Assembly: GCA_014323545.1 (NCBI GenBank)
Contig: CP058647.1
Span: 2,520,001 to 2,584,000, forward strand
DNA from: Hyphobacterium sp. CCMP332
Lineage (GTDB): Bacteria > Bacteroidota > Bacteroidia > Cytophagales > CCMP332
Direction of reading: 5' to 3'
DNA length: 64,000 bases
Shown: positions 18,401 through 26,336 of the stretch, piece after piece
Position numbering within the stretch: the first letter of the stretch is position 1
Layout of the letters: every line of letters begins with the position of its first letter
The notes under the pieces: model-generated
Databases searched by the model: none
What the model saw: only the letters and a program-made list of their open reading frames with translations
Told to the model about the DNA's origin: nothing
Translations under genes and position numbers: made by a program

Positions 18401-20754
18401 GTAGAAATTTCCCATCTAATACTATCAGCACCTGGTTCTACAGTATGACTAAAAATAACTAATGGATCAGAATTGCCATTACAAAGTGTGGTATCAAATC
18501 TACCTGCAAAAAACTCAACTTCGCCACCGATTATATTACCGGGATCATTTAATGCAACCACACCATAAACTACAACGCAAAGATTAGCATCACGAACAGT
18601 CAGTGTATAATTTCCGGCGGAAAGATTGTTGAAATTAGGACTTGTCTGATAGTTTGAACCATTATTAATAGAATAGTTGTAAGCTCCTGTACCTCCGCTT
18701 ACGGGATTGAAATTAATGAATCCATTAGACCCACCCACAAATGTTGGATCACCGGTAGTTGGAGCGGGGATGGAGATGGCGGCAGGGTTATTAATATTCT
18801 GATCAGTACCATCTAATGTACAACCGTTCGCATCTCTAAAATACACATCCTTATTTCCCGGTGTTAAAGCACTAGCAGTTGCACCATTGGCAAAAGAAAA
18901 GGGTCCGCCGGCGCCATTAATGGAAAAATCAATTGGGGCTGTTCCTCCCGATGCCAATGCAGTAATGGTACCATCATTCGCATTATTGCAAGTAATATCT
19001 GTTTTAGTGACACTATTTTCAACAATTGCATTTGGCTCGGTAATCGAAAAGGATGAGCCTGGAACACGACAACCATTGACATCTTGGTAATAAATTGAAT
19101 ACGCACCCGGACTAAGGGAGGAAGCTGTTGCGCCATTCGGGGTAGAATAGGGGCCTCCGATTCCATTGACAGAAAAGGTGATCAAACCGGTTCCACCGGC
19201 AGCAGTAGCTGTAATTGTACCATCATTGGCGCCATTGCAAACAACATGGGTTCGCACGGCAGAAGATTCGGTAATTAATGCCGGCTCATTAACTATTTCA
19301 TCCGGGCCATCCACCTGGCATCCGTTTACATCCTGAAAATAAATATCATAGGTAGCATCGCTTAAATTATTTACAGCACTACCAACATTTGTATTGAAAG
19401 GGCCTGCTATACCATTTATGGAATAGGTAATTTGTCCTGTGCCTCCACTTGCATTTGCGGTAACACTTCCGTCCGTTAATCCATTGCATGAAATATCTAC
19501 TGCTGAACCGGCCGCCGGTGCGATTGCACTTGGTTCAATGATCGTTACATCAGGTGCATCCAGCTGACATCCGTTGGCATCCTGAAAATAGATATCATAG
19601 ATAGCTGCGCCCAAATTATTGATAGCATTTCCAGTAATGGTTGAATATGGGCCACCAACACCATTAATTGAGTAACTTATTGTTCCGGTACCTCCACTTG
19701 CGCTTGCAGTTAAGCTTCCGTCAGTAAGTCCGTTACAGGAAATATCAGTTTTGACGTTTGCCGCCGGCGAAATTACTGAAGGCTCATTTATTGTCACATC
19801 GCTTCCATCAAGTTGACAACCATTGGCATCCTGAAAATAAACATCGTAAGGACCAGAGCCTAAGCTATTTACTGAAGCCCCGGAGTTAGTTGAATAAGGG
19901 CCACCAATACCACTGGTGGAATAAGTAATCGTTCCCGTTCCCCCTGTAGCAATCGCCGTTATTGTTCCGTCCGAAACACCATTACAAGTCATATCGGTTT
20001 TACTCACCGATTGTTCACTTAATACAGAAGGTTCATCAATAATAGCAACATTGCTGCTATTGGCAACACAACCAAGATTATCACGAACGGTAACAATATA
20101 TCCACCGCCAGCAAGGGAAGTAATGGGAGAGGCGGAGTAAGGATAAGTAGACCCAAAATCTATAGAATAATCATAAGGCGCATTACCGGTTGTGATGTTC
20201 ACAGTAATTGTGCCATCTCCATCACCATTACAGGTAATATCGGTTGAGGTAAGACTAATGCCAGTTAATGCTTGTCCGGAACTCAATGAACCATGGCTAT
20301 TCGCACCCGGAGCATTTGTGGCATGAGTGGCTGTACCTCCTCTATCTATATCTGCAGAAGGAAGAGCGGGGGTGGAAGTTCTAACTCTTAACCCTGAAAT
20401 GATAATGCTATCAGTACTAGTTGCACTACCAAGATTAATAGAATAAGTTATAAATACAGAATCAGGAAAAACAGTAAAAGTGCCACTTGTAAATGAATCC
20501 GATAGAAATACATTACCCGTAAATGGTTCGAATTGAAATCCGGCCGGTAATATTAATGAATAGGTAACACCTGACTCTCCGGCAAGAAAATCAGCTGGTA
20601 AAGATTCAATAATTACAATGGAATCAAGATTTACATAGTTATTATCGGGGCAAAGTTGTAAGGCTGTAGCCGGAGTGACTGTCTGTGCAAATATCGAAGA
20701 GTTGCTCAGTGTCAATAGTGTTAAGGCTACAAGAAGAAGTAGTATTTTTCTCAT
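12439..20754 (-). CDS. Giant SprB-repeat surface protein with T9SS type A sorting domain
   Basis: The 2771-residue secreted protein has a signal peptide (residues 1-23, ending SIFAQ). Residues about 170-730 hold seven SprB-like repeats of about 83 residues, each opening like DITCNGxxDGTIT and ending in an EPSxI-type motif. Residues about 730-1950 hold many Ig/PKD-like beta units with a recurring GC-x-D/S turn. A jelly-roll-like part near 2150-2330 precedes a stretch near 2340-2450 (LIEHFTNISDQNARQGDKDH) like the Omp28/thioredoxin-fold region of Bacteroidota surface proteins. It ends with a type A sorting tail (FKLYPNPNKGTSILEFEAP). SprB is the gliding adhesin of Flavobacterium; here the repeats are N-terminal and much fewer, so the role is probably adhesion or motility but unproven. 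Confidence 0.9.
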   Translation of the reverse strand: MRKILLLLVALTLLTLSNSSIFAQTVTPATALQLCPDNNYVNLDSIVIIESLPADFLAGESGVTYSLILPAGFQFEPFTGNVFLSDSFTSGTFTVFPDSVFITYSINLGSATSTDSIIISGLRVRTSTPALPSADIDRGGTATHATNAPGANSHGSLSSGQALTGISLTSTDITCNGDGDGTITVNITTGNAPYDYSIDFGSTYPYSASPITSLAGGGYIVTVRDNLGCVANSSNVAIIDEPSVLSEQSVSKTDMTCNGVSDGTITAIATGGTGTITYSTSGIGGPYSTNSGASVNSLGSGPYDVYFQDANGCQLDGSDVTINEPSVISPAANVKTDISCNGLTDGSLTASASGGTGTISYSINGVGGPYSTITGNAINNLGAAIYDIYFQDANGCQLDAPDVTIIEPSAIAPAAGSAVDISCNGLTDGSVTANASGGTGQITYSINGIAGPFNTNVGSAVNNLSDATYDIYFQDVNGCQVDGPDEIVNEPALITESSAVRTHVVCNGANDGTITATAAGGTGLITFSVNGIGGPYSTPNGATASSLSPGAYSIYYQDVNGCRVPGSSFSITEPNAIVENSVTKTDITCNNANDGTITALASGGTAPIDFSINGAGGPFSFANGATASALTPGNKDVYFRDANGCTLDGTDQNINNPAAISIPAPTTGDPTFVGGSNGFINFNPVSGGTGAYNYSINNGSNYQTSPNFNNLSAGNYTLTVRDANLCVVVYGVVALNDPGNIIGGEVEFFAGRFDTTLCNGNSDPLVIFSHTVEPGADSIRWEISTNGASWTKIFVAGASPSYTVNGPHTNVRFFRRITYKGGDDATSNVVQRKISNGNTILITIPNDSICIEDGNQTISASPAPVLPATGVFSLVAGSGLTDGGNGISDFDPLVSGAGTFTIDYTYTNEFGCVSSNTENITVNENTSVSFIDQTSYLTTDPAFTLTGGSPAGGTYGGPGVFGNQFFPGLTGAGNFNLSYTQIDTNGCSDSDLLNVTVSSAGSGDIIGEEPAYCSDEPLDTITGVPASGGTPIGFVPIAGVLSPLGASTTQGVINPNAAPGNYILQYDYQLGASVLNVTTTIRINTAPNASINTNGSSVFCLNDPVRTLNGIPSSGAVQNFSGSGISNFGNSADFAPITAGVGNTIVTYIYEDANGCNDTSTVSLTVNSIPTPSMTFSQSGNYCSNDVTDLITGNPIPDNVTTFGVFSGSGLSNNDSLGTVEFTPGIPTLGTQNFTYTYTNIFGCTNSVDSVRSVNLVPTATLSGLDVDYCINSLQDTLIGGTTIPTVGTGYFGGVGTAHIAIDSLSGLLDVTVLSPNVADTFFYVFTDTIGCIDSVFANTAINALPTVGISVFDDSLCIDGAQVSVTGSPVPIGNDNTSFSNVFSQNNENAIFNPVTAGVGNHIVTYIFRQFHPGNTCIDSASLTMTVSPLPVVGYVLTDTLFGDTISDLRFCSNETYILLKGNQNGGTYTSSNTNTLNLGSGEAIFNPQQTFSTFSAGTKTITYGFTHPVTGCFNSSSQNVEVNGIPSNFEINGDPLSSFNDDPPTFNKFCTEDPAVNIYRSFLPGPPITGTGLYKIIPDPGPGPGGLIGSPTNDTIQFSSALPSGTQYEIRHVFTDTVTGCIDSVSKLVDIEAEPFLGVNVFNSVLSQPNISNLNNDTIPICINGDSIYFVGRNDTSISSTVNFNESVFTDLSDGSTMGTSIRPGVSDTVWTFYPINTNLTGPHTLQFNYTSNTGCQDVFTFIIDVLDTPNLDLLIDTSFLTITGNNPEICKSVDTLIIRPTSTMSGFGSVQVNGNPILPSENFFNSVSGQPNDTLFFLKPNEIAQSVLNPINYTLHYTFTETETAPRCRNEAFQSLIVNPLPRLTNNSFSPSPRYCEYDTIDLVFGLGGISNFDSGYFSGPGILNFANDSATFNPQVIPAAFTDQGTTDSIKYTVLNGYGCIDSLSKAVTVYPKPNIEFTIQDTISSLSQFCKSDPSNYIIIENQPNGFLAGNIFRRIPNGQNPNGNVFTPQFQPVGPLTLYVDLVTQSGACVDTDSQDIYIYADPVAGFEVNEFCITDPINFVDTSLNNNTPGNPADSIISWEWILAPNRFSNVQNPTFDYDTIGLGQNTYNIELKVTNTIGCEDDTDRDIYFGAPPIAKFNINDICEDIDIVFTNNSDNTDSVGSGDFKWRLSQFPFNQNNLLDSFVNSGGFNYQFNDPGAYAMQLDLATSYGCSDDTILRLDIRPVIDLSNGAVYTSDFDNDSIEWRPATLSTGYSWEQAFPNGTKINTGPNGSIQQVWITNANGSYNSQEKSYVEGPCFDFSRVRRPMIIFDYFSDLAVNDGVVLQYSQNRGQTWKTVGLEETGLEWYNESSIAGNPGNQALGQVGWSIQDSVWREARHQLDTLRNNPPIGSNNPFVRLRMAFGSSNVNVGAREGFAFGNVRIKERDKLTLIEHFTNISDQNARQGDKDHNELINTMRNQYDILDIQYHTDFPGQDPVNLDNSLEQGARSLFYGVSTIPRTVFEGNVFNNVTSTWVSNANILDDGKQKFVAQRILKDAKFDIDLSVTKTNNNLNGTVTYTAKQNLVQGREYTAFIAVIEKFIPVNAFSSGTIQIPQGVEFRSAFKKFLPQASGTNINTINVPGDSRSINFNWNYNNVYNPDSIYVVAFIQDNVTREIYQVASDDTTNIWVPNAIENQLTSNTFNFKLYPNPNKGTSILEFEAPAEGEEVLTIYNQMGYKVFEEEIYSGTKSVLLNLKDQASGVYIVQIAHPKYGITKSRMVITR
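18560..20240 (-). repeat. Tandem coding repeats (about 249 bp period) encoding SprB-like modules
   Basis: Within the giant gene the phrases that encode TCNGxxDGTIT and GGPYST recur about every 249 bases, for example near 19230, 19478, 19727 and 19977. Units two to five are the most alike; the first and last are more diverged, and unit seven has lost the cysteine motif. The period is a whole number of codons, so unit gain or loss by recombination would keep the frame. Confidence 0.8.
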
Positions 20755-20814
20755 AAATAGAATGTCTTAAAGCATTTGTGGTGCTTTGTTAAGATTAATA
20801 CGGTAAAATGTGCT

Positions 20815-22083
20815 CTAAGGATTTAAAATTCCTTTATTATCTACTTTAATAGTATTAATAAGCGAATTACCCTCAAATCCTGTGTATCCAGTTATTATAT
20901 AACCACCATCTTTGGTGGGCGCAATGGCTAATGCCTCTTCATCTCCGGTACCACCGTAGGTCTTTTCCCAGTTGATCTTACCATCATTTTTAATTGAAGC
21001 GATATAATGATCAAAACCACCTCCCTGACTTAAATCACTATCGTTTGTTGTACCAGCTATTAAATAATTTTTAGTCAGATCATTAAAGACGAAATCATTT
21101 GCAATAAAATTTCCATTTTTTCGATATTCAAATGGACTTCCTCTTAACAGTTTATCATTGCCTAATTCCTGAATAAAAAATGCCTGTGAAGATTGAGAAG
21201 TACCTAAAATTGAAAATCCATCATCAATTCTAATTATTTTATTGCCTGTGCTATTTGAACCGAGTTCTAATTCCCTAAAATTATTAATGGGAATACCGTC
21301 GTTCTTATTTCTAATATTAAGAATGATCGGTTTTTCAATTCCATTTTCAACTGAATACCCTGTAAACAAAATGTTATCAAATTCATCACCGGAGAGAACA
21401 CAACTTTTGATTTCATCGTCCGATTCAAATCCGGCATTAAAATCATCCACTACCTCATTTCCGCCTTCCTGAAAAACCCTAATTGTTAAAAAATCCTTAC
21501 TGAATTTATCATTTGCTGTAGGACTTCTTGATTGAGTTGCTAATCCTGTTGAATCAGCTTTGTCTGTCGATCCACCAATAATGTATCCACCAACATTTGA
21601 ATCATCATAGAGGATGGTATTACATACTTCATTATCCATAAACTGACTAAATGTTCTTTCATTTAGCACTTGCAAATCGCTGTTTAGCTCTATAACAATA
21701 ATGTCAGAATGATTTGAATCCTCTGCGGTGGTTCCCACATTATAGGAAGTTCCTCCAATTAAAATATTACCATTTTGACTTATATCCATACCACCTGCTT
21801 TATCCTCTCCCTCACGTCCATAAGTATCTCTCCATACTTCATTACCAAATTTATCGGTCTTTATAAGGGCGATTTCAGATAATCTATCAGGATTGAGTGT
21901 TTCGATGGTTGCTAGAATTAGAAAGCTGCCATCAGGCAATTCTCTAATTTCACATCCGCTATCGTTACCGGCATTTCCATAAAGCTTATTAAAAGTCTCT
22001 GCCTGCGATTGTTCAATTTCAACCTTGTCAGCGCATCCAGCAAACAGCAATGCAATAAAAATATACCTTAACGTGTATTTCAT
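20815..22083 (-). CDS. Lipoprotein with beta-propeller-like repeats
   Basis: The 422-residue product has a lipoprotein signal with lipobox LLFAGC (Cys16), so it is membrane anchored. The rest consists of recurring units of about 45-60 residues with the pattern KTYGGTGDEEALAI-TKDGGYIITGYT, seen at the N-terminal part (LYGNAGNDSGCEI with PDGSFLILA) and C-terminal part, as in delta-60/SBBP-type propellers. No catalytic motif is visible. It follows the outer-membrane barrel gene by 16 bases and precedes the giant SprB-like gene, suggesting one transcript and a shared surface role. Confidence 0.75.
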   Translation of the reverse strand: MKYTLRYIFIALLFAGCADKVEIEQSQAETFNKLYGNAGNDSGCEIRELPDGSFLILATIETLNPDRLSEIALIKTDKFGNEVWRDTYGREGEDKAGGMDISQNGNILIGGTSYNVGTTAEDSNHSDIIVIELNSDLQVLNERTFSQFMDNEVCNTILYDDSNVGGYIIGGSTDKADSTGLATQSRSPTANDKFSKDFLTIRVFQEGGNEVVDDFNAGFESDDEIKSCVLSGDEFDNILFTGYSVENGIEKPIILNIRNKNDGIPINNFRELELGSNSTGNKIIRIDDGFSILGTSQSSQAFFIQELGNDKLLRGSPFEYRKNGNFIANDFVFNDLTKNYLIAGTTNDSDLSQGGGFDHYIASIKNDGKINWEKTYGGTGDEEALAIAPTKDGGYIITGYTGFEGNSLINTIKVDNKGILNP

Positions 22084-22099
22084 GTTATACTCTTAATAC

Positions 22100-23209
22100 T
22101 TATTCTTCCTTTTTGGTAACTTCATTTCTTTTCTTAATCAATTTTATTTTGTGAAATGAATAGGTGTAACCCAATGAGAATGAATAGTTACCCAGCTTAA
22201 AATCATCGTCAATATAATGGTACTCATACACCAAAATATTATTCTCATATCTCTTCGAAGGTCGATTTTGTTGTAAAAAATACCAGTTATGTCTAGCGTC
22301 CAGTACAATCACACCTCTTGGAATTTTAAATCTTAATCCAATTCCGGCTGTTGAGAAAAAATTGATATCATTTCTTTGTCCGGAAACATCAATAGGCGGG
22401 CCTGTAACATCCGGCAATTGGCTGGTTTCAGAATACAATCTCTCCACTATGGCTTCCGAACTGAACATATATGAAATACCTCCACCTAATCTGATATAAG
22501 GGCTGAATTTTCCCATTTCAAAGCCATAAGTTAGTGTCATAGGAAATTTGAACATTTTTTGATCTTCCTTAAATACGATATTTGCAAAGGCCAATTGATT
22601 TAGGGTTCTCTGATACCTAACATTGTTATACATCAAATCAAGATTCAACTCAAATTTTTTAGAAATATATCTTTTAACCGTTAGGCCCACCTGAAAACCC
22701 AAGCCATCATTGGAATAATCCGAAAGTTCTCTTTCTGCATTACTCAGTCCAAAGCTTTGTGTTCTTTGTCCAAATGCCATGTTGACACCTCCTAAAAAAC
22801 CAATGGAATACACCGGTGGGGCGTGGTAAGTTTTATACAACCTTAATAATTCATTCGGTGTATTCAACTCGTTAATGGTATACTCCGGATCATGACGAAG
22901 CAGTTCAATATATTTTTCTTCCGCTTGAACCGGTTGGTTATCGTATTGATATGTCAAAACCATTAATTCATAAGCTTCGGATTTTTGTTCTTTTGAAAAT
23001 CCTCCATCCATACAACTTTCCAGAACTCCTGGGACCTTTTCAATTTGGCCCAACTGATAAAATCTTCGGGCTTGATCAAGAACTTCTCCGCAGTCTTTTT
23101 CTTCACTTTTTTGGGCAAGGGTATCAAAAGCAATCATCGCCAATGCAAGAAAGAAAATCAAACTTGCTATAGCACCTCTGACGATATGTATAAATCTATT
23201 ACTTTTCAT
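22100..23209 (-). CDS. TPR-like plus outer-membrane beta-barrel protein
   Basis: The exported protein has a signal peptide (FFLALAMIAFDTLAQ), an alpha-helical TPR-like part (about 30-115, KDCGEVLDQARRFYQLGQIE) and then an outer-membrane barrel of the Bacteroidota type (about 130-368) with alternating aromatic strands such as FSPYIRLGGGISYMF and SFSLGYTYSF. The frame is open to an ATG at 23230, but the second ATG at 23209 gives a normal signal peptide and is chosen; it still overlaps the end of the nSTAND gene by 11 bases, so the two are coupled. This architecture occurs next to nSTAND-WD40 genes in Bacteroidota; the function is unknown. Confidence 0.75.
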   Translation of the reverse strand: MKSNRFIHIVRGAIASLIFFLALAMIAFDTLAQKSEEKDCGEVLDQARRFYQLGQIEKVPGVLESCMDGGFSKEQKSEAYELMVLTYQYDNQPVQAEEKYIELLRHDPEYTINELNTPNELLRLYKTYHAPPVYSIGFLGGVNMAFGQRTQSFGLSNAERELSDYSNDGLGFQVGLTVKRYISKKFELNLDLMYNNVRYQRTLNQLAFANIVFKEDQKMFKFPMTLTYGFEMGKFSPYIRLGGGISYMFSSEAIVERLYSETSQLPDVTGPPIDVSGQRNDINFFSTAGIGLRFKIPRGVIVLDARHNWYFLQQNRPSKRYENNILVYEYHYIDDDFKLGNYSFSLGYTYSFHKIKLIKKRNEVTKKEE

Positions 23210-26200
23210 TGTCGAGAGGTAAATTTTCACAAGTTTTCCTTCTATCTATATCGGTTGCAACATATCGATCCCATTCGGATTCGGTCATGTTTCTGTCCAG
23301 TTTCTCGCATAACTGATTTGCAATTTCCTCAGAGTTGATCGGATATAATCGGATAAGATTATCCACACATCCCACAACAATATTTTTATTATCAGGACTA
23401 AAGGCAAGGGTCCAAACCCAATCTGAATGGTCGCTGTATACGGTAGGTTGCTCATTTAGTTTATCCGTAAACCACATTTGGACGGTTCTGTCAAAACTTG
23501 CAGAGGCCAACATTTCGTCATTGTTTGAGAATTTGAGTTCATGAACCCTGGCTGAATGACCTTCAAGAGTATTTTCAAGACTGTAATCACTGGTATTCCA
23601 AAGTCGAATATTGCCTTGCTGATCACCTGCTGCTAGTAAAGTGCCTTCGTGATTAAAAGTCAAAGAATGGATTGTATTCCCGGCTTCTTCAAATATTTTT
23701 CTGGCAATGGTTGTATCAGTTCGATTCCAAACAAATACCTGTCCTTGCTCAGTGCCTCCGGCTACCGACTTTCCATCCTCAGAAACTGCTAAACTGATGA
23801 TTCTTGTATTGTTTTGAACAAATGGTTTACTGGTAGCTGTTTTCAAATCCCATTCAAGAATTGAACCATTATCATAACTGACCATTAAGGTATTTTCAGG
23901 AGTAAAGGACATGGACCAGGCCACTTCATCACCAAGAGATAATTCTACCGGCGGGTCAGCAAGGTGTTTTAAATCGAAAAGCTGAATGGTAGAAAACTGA
24001 GTAATGCAGGCGAGATAATCATTATTTGTATTAATTGCCAGAGCTCTATTAAGGAAAACATTCTCAATTAATAATGAGTTTAATTTTTCCTCTTTGTCCA
24101 TTTCCCACATTAAAACTTTTCCATCGCTTCCGGTAGTAAACATTCTTGTTCCGGACTTATTATAGACGATTGAACGTATTCCATCGGAGTGTCCCTTGAG
24201 CCTATTATAATCAGGTTCTCGCAAAAACTTTAAAGCATTGTATAAGCCAGCATAAACATCAGGATTGTGTTCTCCATTGTTATATTCCTTGTTAAACAAA
24301 TGAGCCTGGTAGGCTATCAAAGCTTTTTGATTGGTGTCCTTTTGGAGTTGAACCGATTTTACTGCCATGGATCTCGCAATAGACAGCATACGAAGTGAAA
24401 AGGCACGATCTGAAGCTTCCTCTGCAATGACAGTTTGTTTTTGAGCTTCTTCAGCATTTGACACAGCTTCCTCTCTCGCTGCAATTGCTTCATTCGAAGC
24501 AGTAACCGCTTGGATTCTTCTTCTTTCAGCCAAAGCCAATGCGTTTTGCGCTTTTATTTTTTCTTCTTCTGCAATTTGAGCTTGTTCTAATGCTTCTTCT
24601 TTAGCTTCTTCTGCAATCACAGCACTTTGCTGCGCCTCATCTCTGGCTTTGCGTGCTTCCTCAGCATTTTGCTCGGCTTGCCCTCTTAGTTCTTCAGCTC
24701 TTTGCCTTTCGGTTTCAGCAAAAGCTTTTTGCCTTTCCGCTTCTGCTCTTTGAAGGAAAGCAAAGGTCATAATACCCAGTGCTATTACCGCAGCTGCACC
24801 TAAGACTATTGAAAAAATCCTTGCGCGACGCAGTGATCTTTTTTGCTGTTTGATCTTATTTTCTTCCTCTAACTCGTAAGTTTCTTTGCAAGTCTCAAGG
24901 AAAACCATGGCCCGCTCAAATGCAGGGTCATATCGTTGAGCCCAGGTAAGGGTTGGTTTTTTCTTTTCTTTCCAGTTGAGCGCAAGTTGGAGATCAGGCG
25001 GCCTCCATAATGAACCTTGTCCTTTTTGATATAGAGCTGCAGCTTCAGATAATCGCAAGTAAAGCTGCACAGCATCCACTTCTTCATCCACCCATAGAAT
25101 CAATCGATCCCAAACTCTCATTAAACTTTCATGAGAAATATCAATAATTGTGTTGGGATTAATTTCTACATCAATGGAAGGATTCAAGAAAGATCTTCCC
25201 GGAATTCTAAATCGTTCGATCACTCGCATGGCCTCTTCAGGCTCACATTGAGCAATTTCAGCAATGAGCTTTACACTTGATGGATGACGGATTCCTCTAC
25301 CATCACTACCTTTTTCCGTCAGTGTTTTAAATATGCTTTCGCAAATCTCTTTTTCTCTTTCGGTTAGTTCATCGAATGCCTCATTGGCGTGTTCAGATAA
25401 TGCTTTCTCCATCCGGCCAATGGCATCATAATGCCGGATATCCATTACCTCGCCCTTATCTTTATTTTTTGACCAGTAATCCCAGGTCCGCATTAAAGCG
25501 TGTTGTAGAATTGGTAGTTGATCCTGGTTGTCTCCTACATCGTTGAGCAATTGCTGAGTTAAACGCGGAGAAATTTCACCACCACCTACTGCAACCGGTC
25601 CTAGAATGGCCTCTCTGAAATCCTCTCTGGTCATTTGAGGAATCAGATAATGACTGTCATTGATTCTTTTAGTCAACTCTGGATATTGAGCACAATCACC
25701 AATAAAATCAGACCGCATGGTCAGAACTACATAGATTGGAACTTCTGATTGAGCTATGGCTTCTAAAAGCAGTTTTACAAATGCTGCTGATTCATTTATC
25801 GAACTACTGTCATTCTTACTTCTTTTGTATCTGAATAATTCTTCAAACTGATCAACCAGTATTAAAATATTTTCTTCCTGAAATCTAAAGAGCTGTTTGA
25901 CGGCTTCTACCAAACCCAAAGAACTCGATCTTAGAACGGCTGCTGCAATTGATTTTTTAGTAAAATGCTCCTTTGAACTTAATTCAGTACTATCATCGTG
26001 AATTAAGGATTCTGCAAGATTATCAATCGGTCCTCTTCCCGGTCTTGTAGAAATTACCTTCCAACTGCTTCCCGCATCGGTAATAAAACCTCCATAAAGA
26101 ATTGGAATCAATCCGCAATACATTAATGAAGACTTTCCCGATCCGGAAGCTCCGATCACAGCAGTAAACTTATTCTCAGCAAGTTTTTTTAAGACTTCAT

Positions 26201-26330
26201 CACTTTGCCCTTCTCTGCCAAAAAACAGATGGCTTTCTTCAATTCCAAAAGGCCTTAAGCCGGGAAACGGATTAAAATATAGGCCTTCGCTTAATGTTGA
26301 TTTGTCGCTGTATGTAGTGGATTGATACAT
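23199..26330 (-). CDS. nSTAND-type NTPase with membrane anchor, coiled coil and WD40 propeller
   Basis: This 1043-residue protein belongs to the STAND class of signalling NTPases. It starts with NPFPGLRPFGIEESHLFFGR, the typical nSTAND1 lead-in, then Walker A GASGSGKSS (60-68), Walker B ILILVDQFEELF (155-166) and a sensor segment VLTMRSDF (about 205). A winged-helix part follows, then one membrane helix (about 502-523), a long Ala/Glu coiled coil (about 525-630) and seven WD40-like blades (about 690-1030, such as GHSDGIRSIVYNKSGTRMFTTGSDG). STAND proteins sense ligands through repeat domains and switch on effectors. The gene directly upstream encodes a broken TIR-like protein, the downstream one a barrel. 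It may be a sensor at the inner membrane; older databases call such proteins HatR. Confidence 0.9.
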   Translation of the reverse strand: MYQSTTYSDKSTLSEGLYFNPFPGLRPFGIEESHLFFGREGQSDEVLKKLAENKFTAVIGASGSGKSSLMYCGLIPILYGGFITDAGSSWKVISTRPGRGPIDNLAESLIHDDSTELSSKEHFTKKSIAAAVLRSSSLGLVEAVKQLFRFQEENILILVDQFEELFRYKRSKNDSSSINESAAFVKLLLEAIAQSEVPIYVVLTMRSDFIGDCAQYPELTKRINDSHYLIPQMTREDFREAILGPVAVGGGEISPRLTQQLLNDVGDNQDQLPILQHALMRTWDYWSKNKDKGEVMDIRHYDAIGRMEKALSEHANEAFDELTEREKEICESIFKTLTEKGSDGRGIRHPSSVKLIAEIAQCEPEEAMRVIERFRIPGRSFLNPSIDVEINPNTIIDISHESLMRVWDRLILWVDEEVDAVQLYLRLSEAAALYQKGQGSLWRPPDLQLALNWKEKKKPTLTWAQRYDPAFERAMVFLETCKETYELEEENKIKQQKRSLRRARIFSIVLGAAAVIALGIMTFAFLQRAEAERQKAFAETERQRAEELRGQAEQNAEEARKARDEAQQSAVIAEEAKEEALEQAQIAEEEKIKAQNALALAERRRIQAVTASNEAIAAREEAVSNAEEAQKQTVIAEEASDRAFSLRMLSIARSMAVKSVQLQKDTNQKALIAYQAHLFNKEYNNGEHNPDVYAGLYNALKFLREPDYNRLKGHSDGIRSIVYNKSGTRMFTTGSDGKVLMWEMDKEEKLNSLLIENVFLNRALAINTNNDYLACITQFSTIQLFDLKHLADPPVELSLGDEVAWSMSFTPENTLMVSYDNGSILEWDLKTATSKPFVQNNTRIISLAVSEDGKSVAGGTEQGQVFVWNRTDTTIARKIFEEAGNTIHSLTFNHEGTLLAAGDQQGNIRLWNTSDYSLENTLEGHSARVHELKFSNNDEMLASASFDRTVQMWFTDKLNEQPTVYSDHSDWVWTLAFSPDNKNIVVGCVDNLIRLYPINSEEIANQLCEKLDRNMTESEWDRYVATDIDRRKTCENLPLDNEK

Positions 26331-26336
26331 AAGGGA

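Noticed and set aside
18560-20240. Regular 249-bp repeats as a CRISPR-like array
   Set aside because: The units are in-frame coding repeats of the SprB type with no spacers and no cas genes.
12439-20754. Diversity-generating retroelement acting on the giant gene
   Set aside because: No reverse transcriptase gene and no template repeat are seen in the window.
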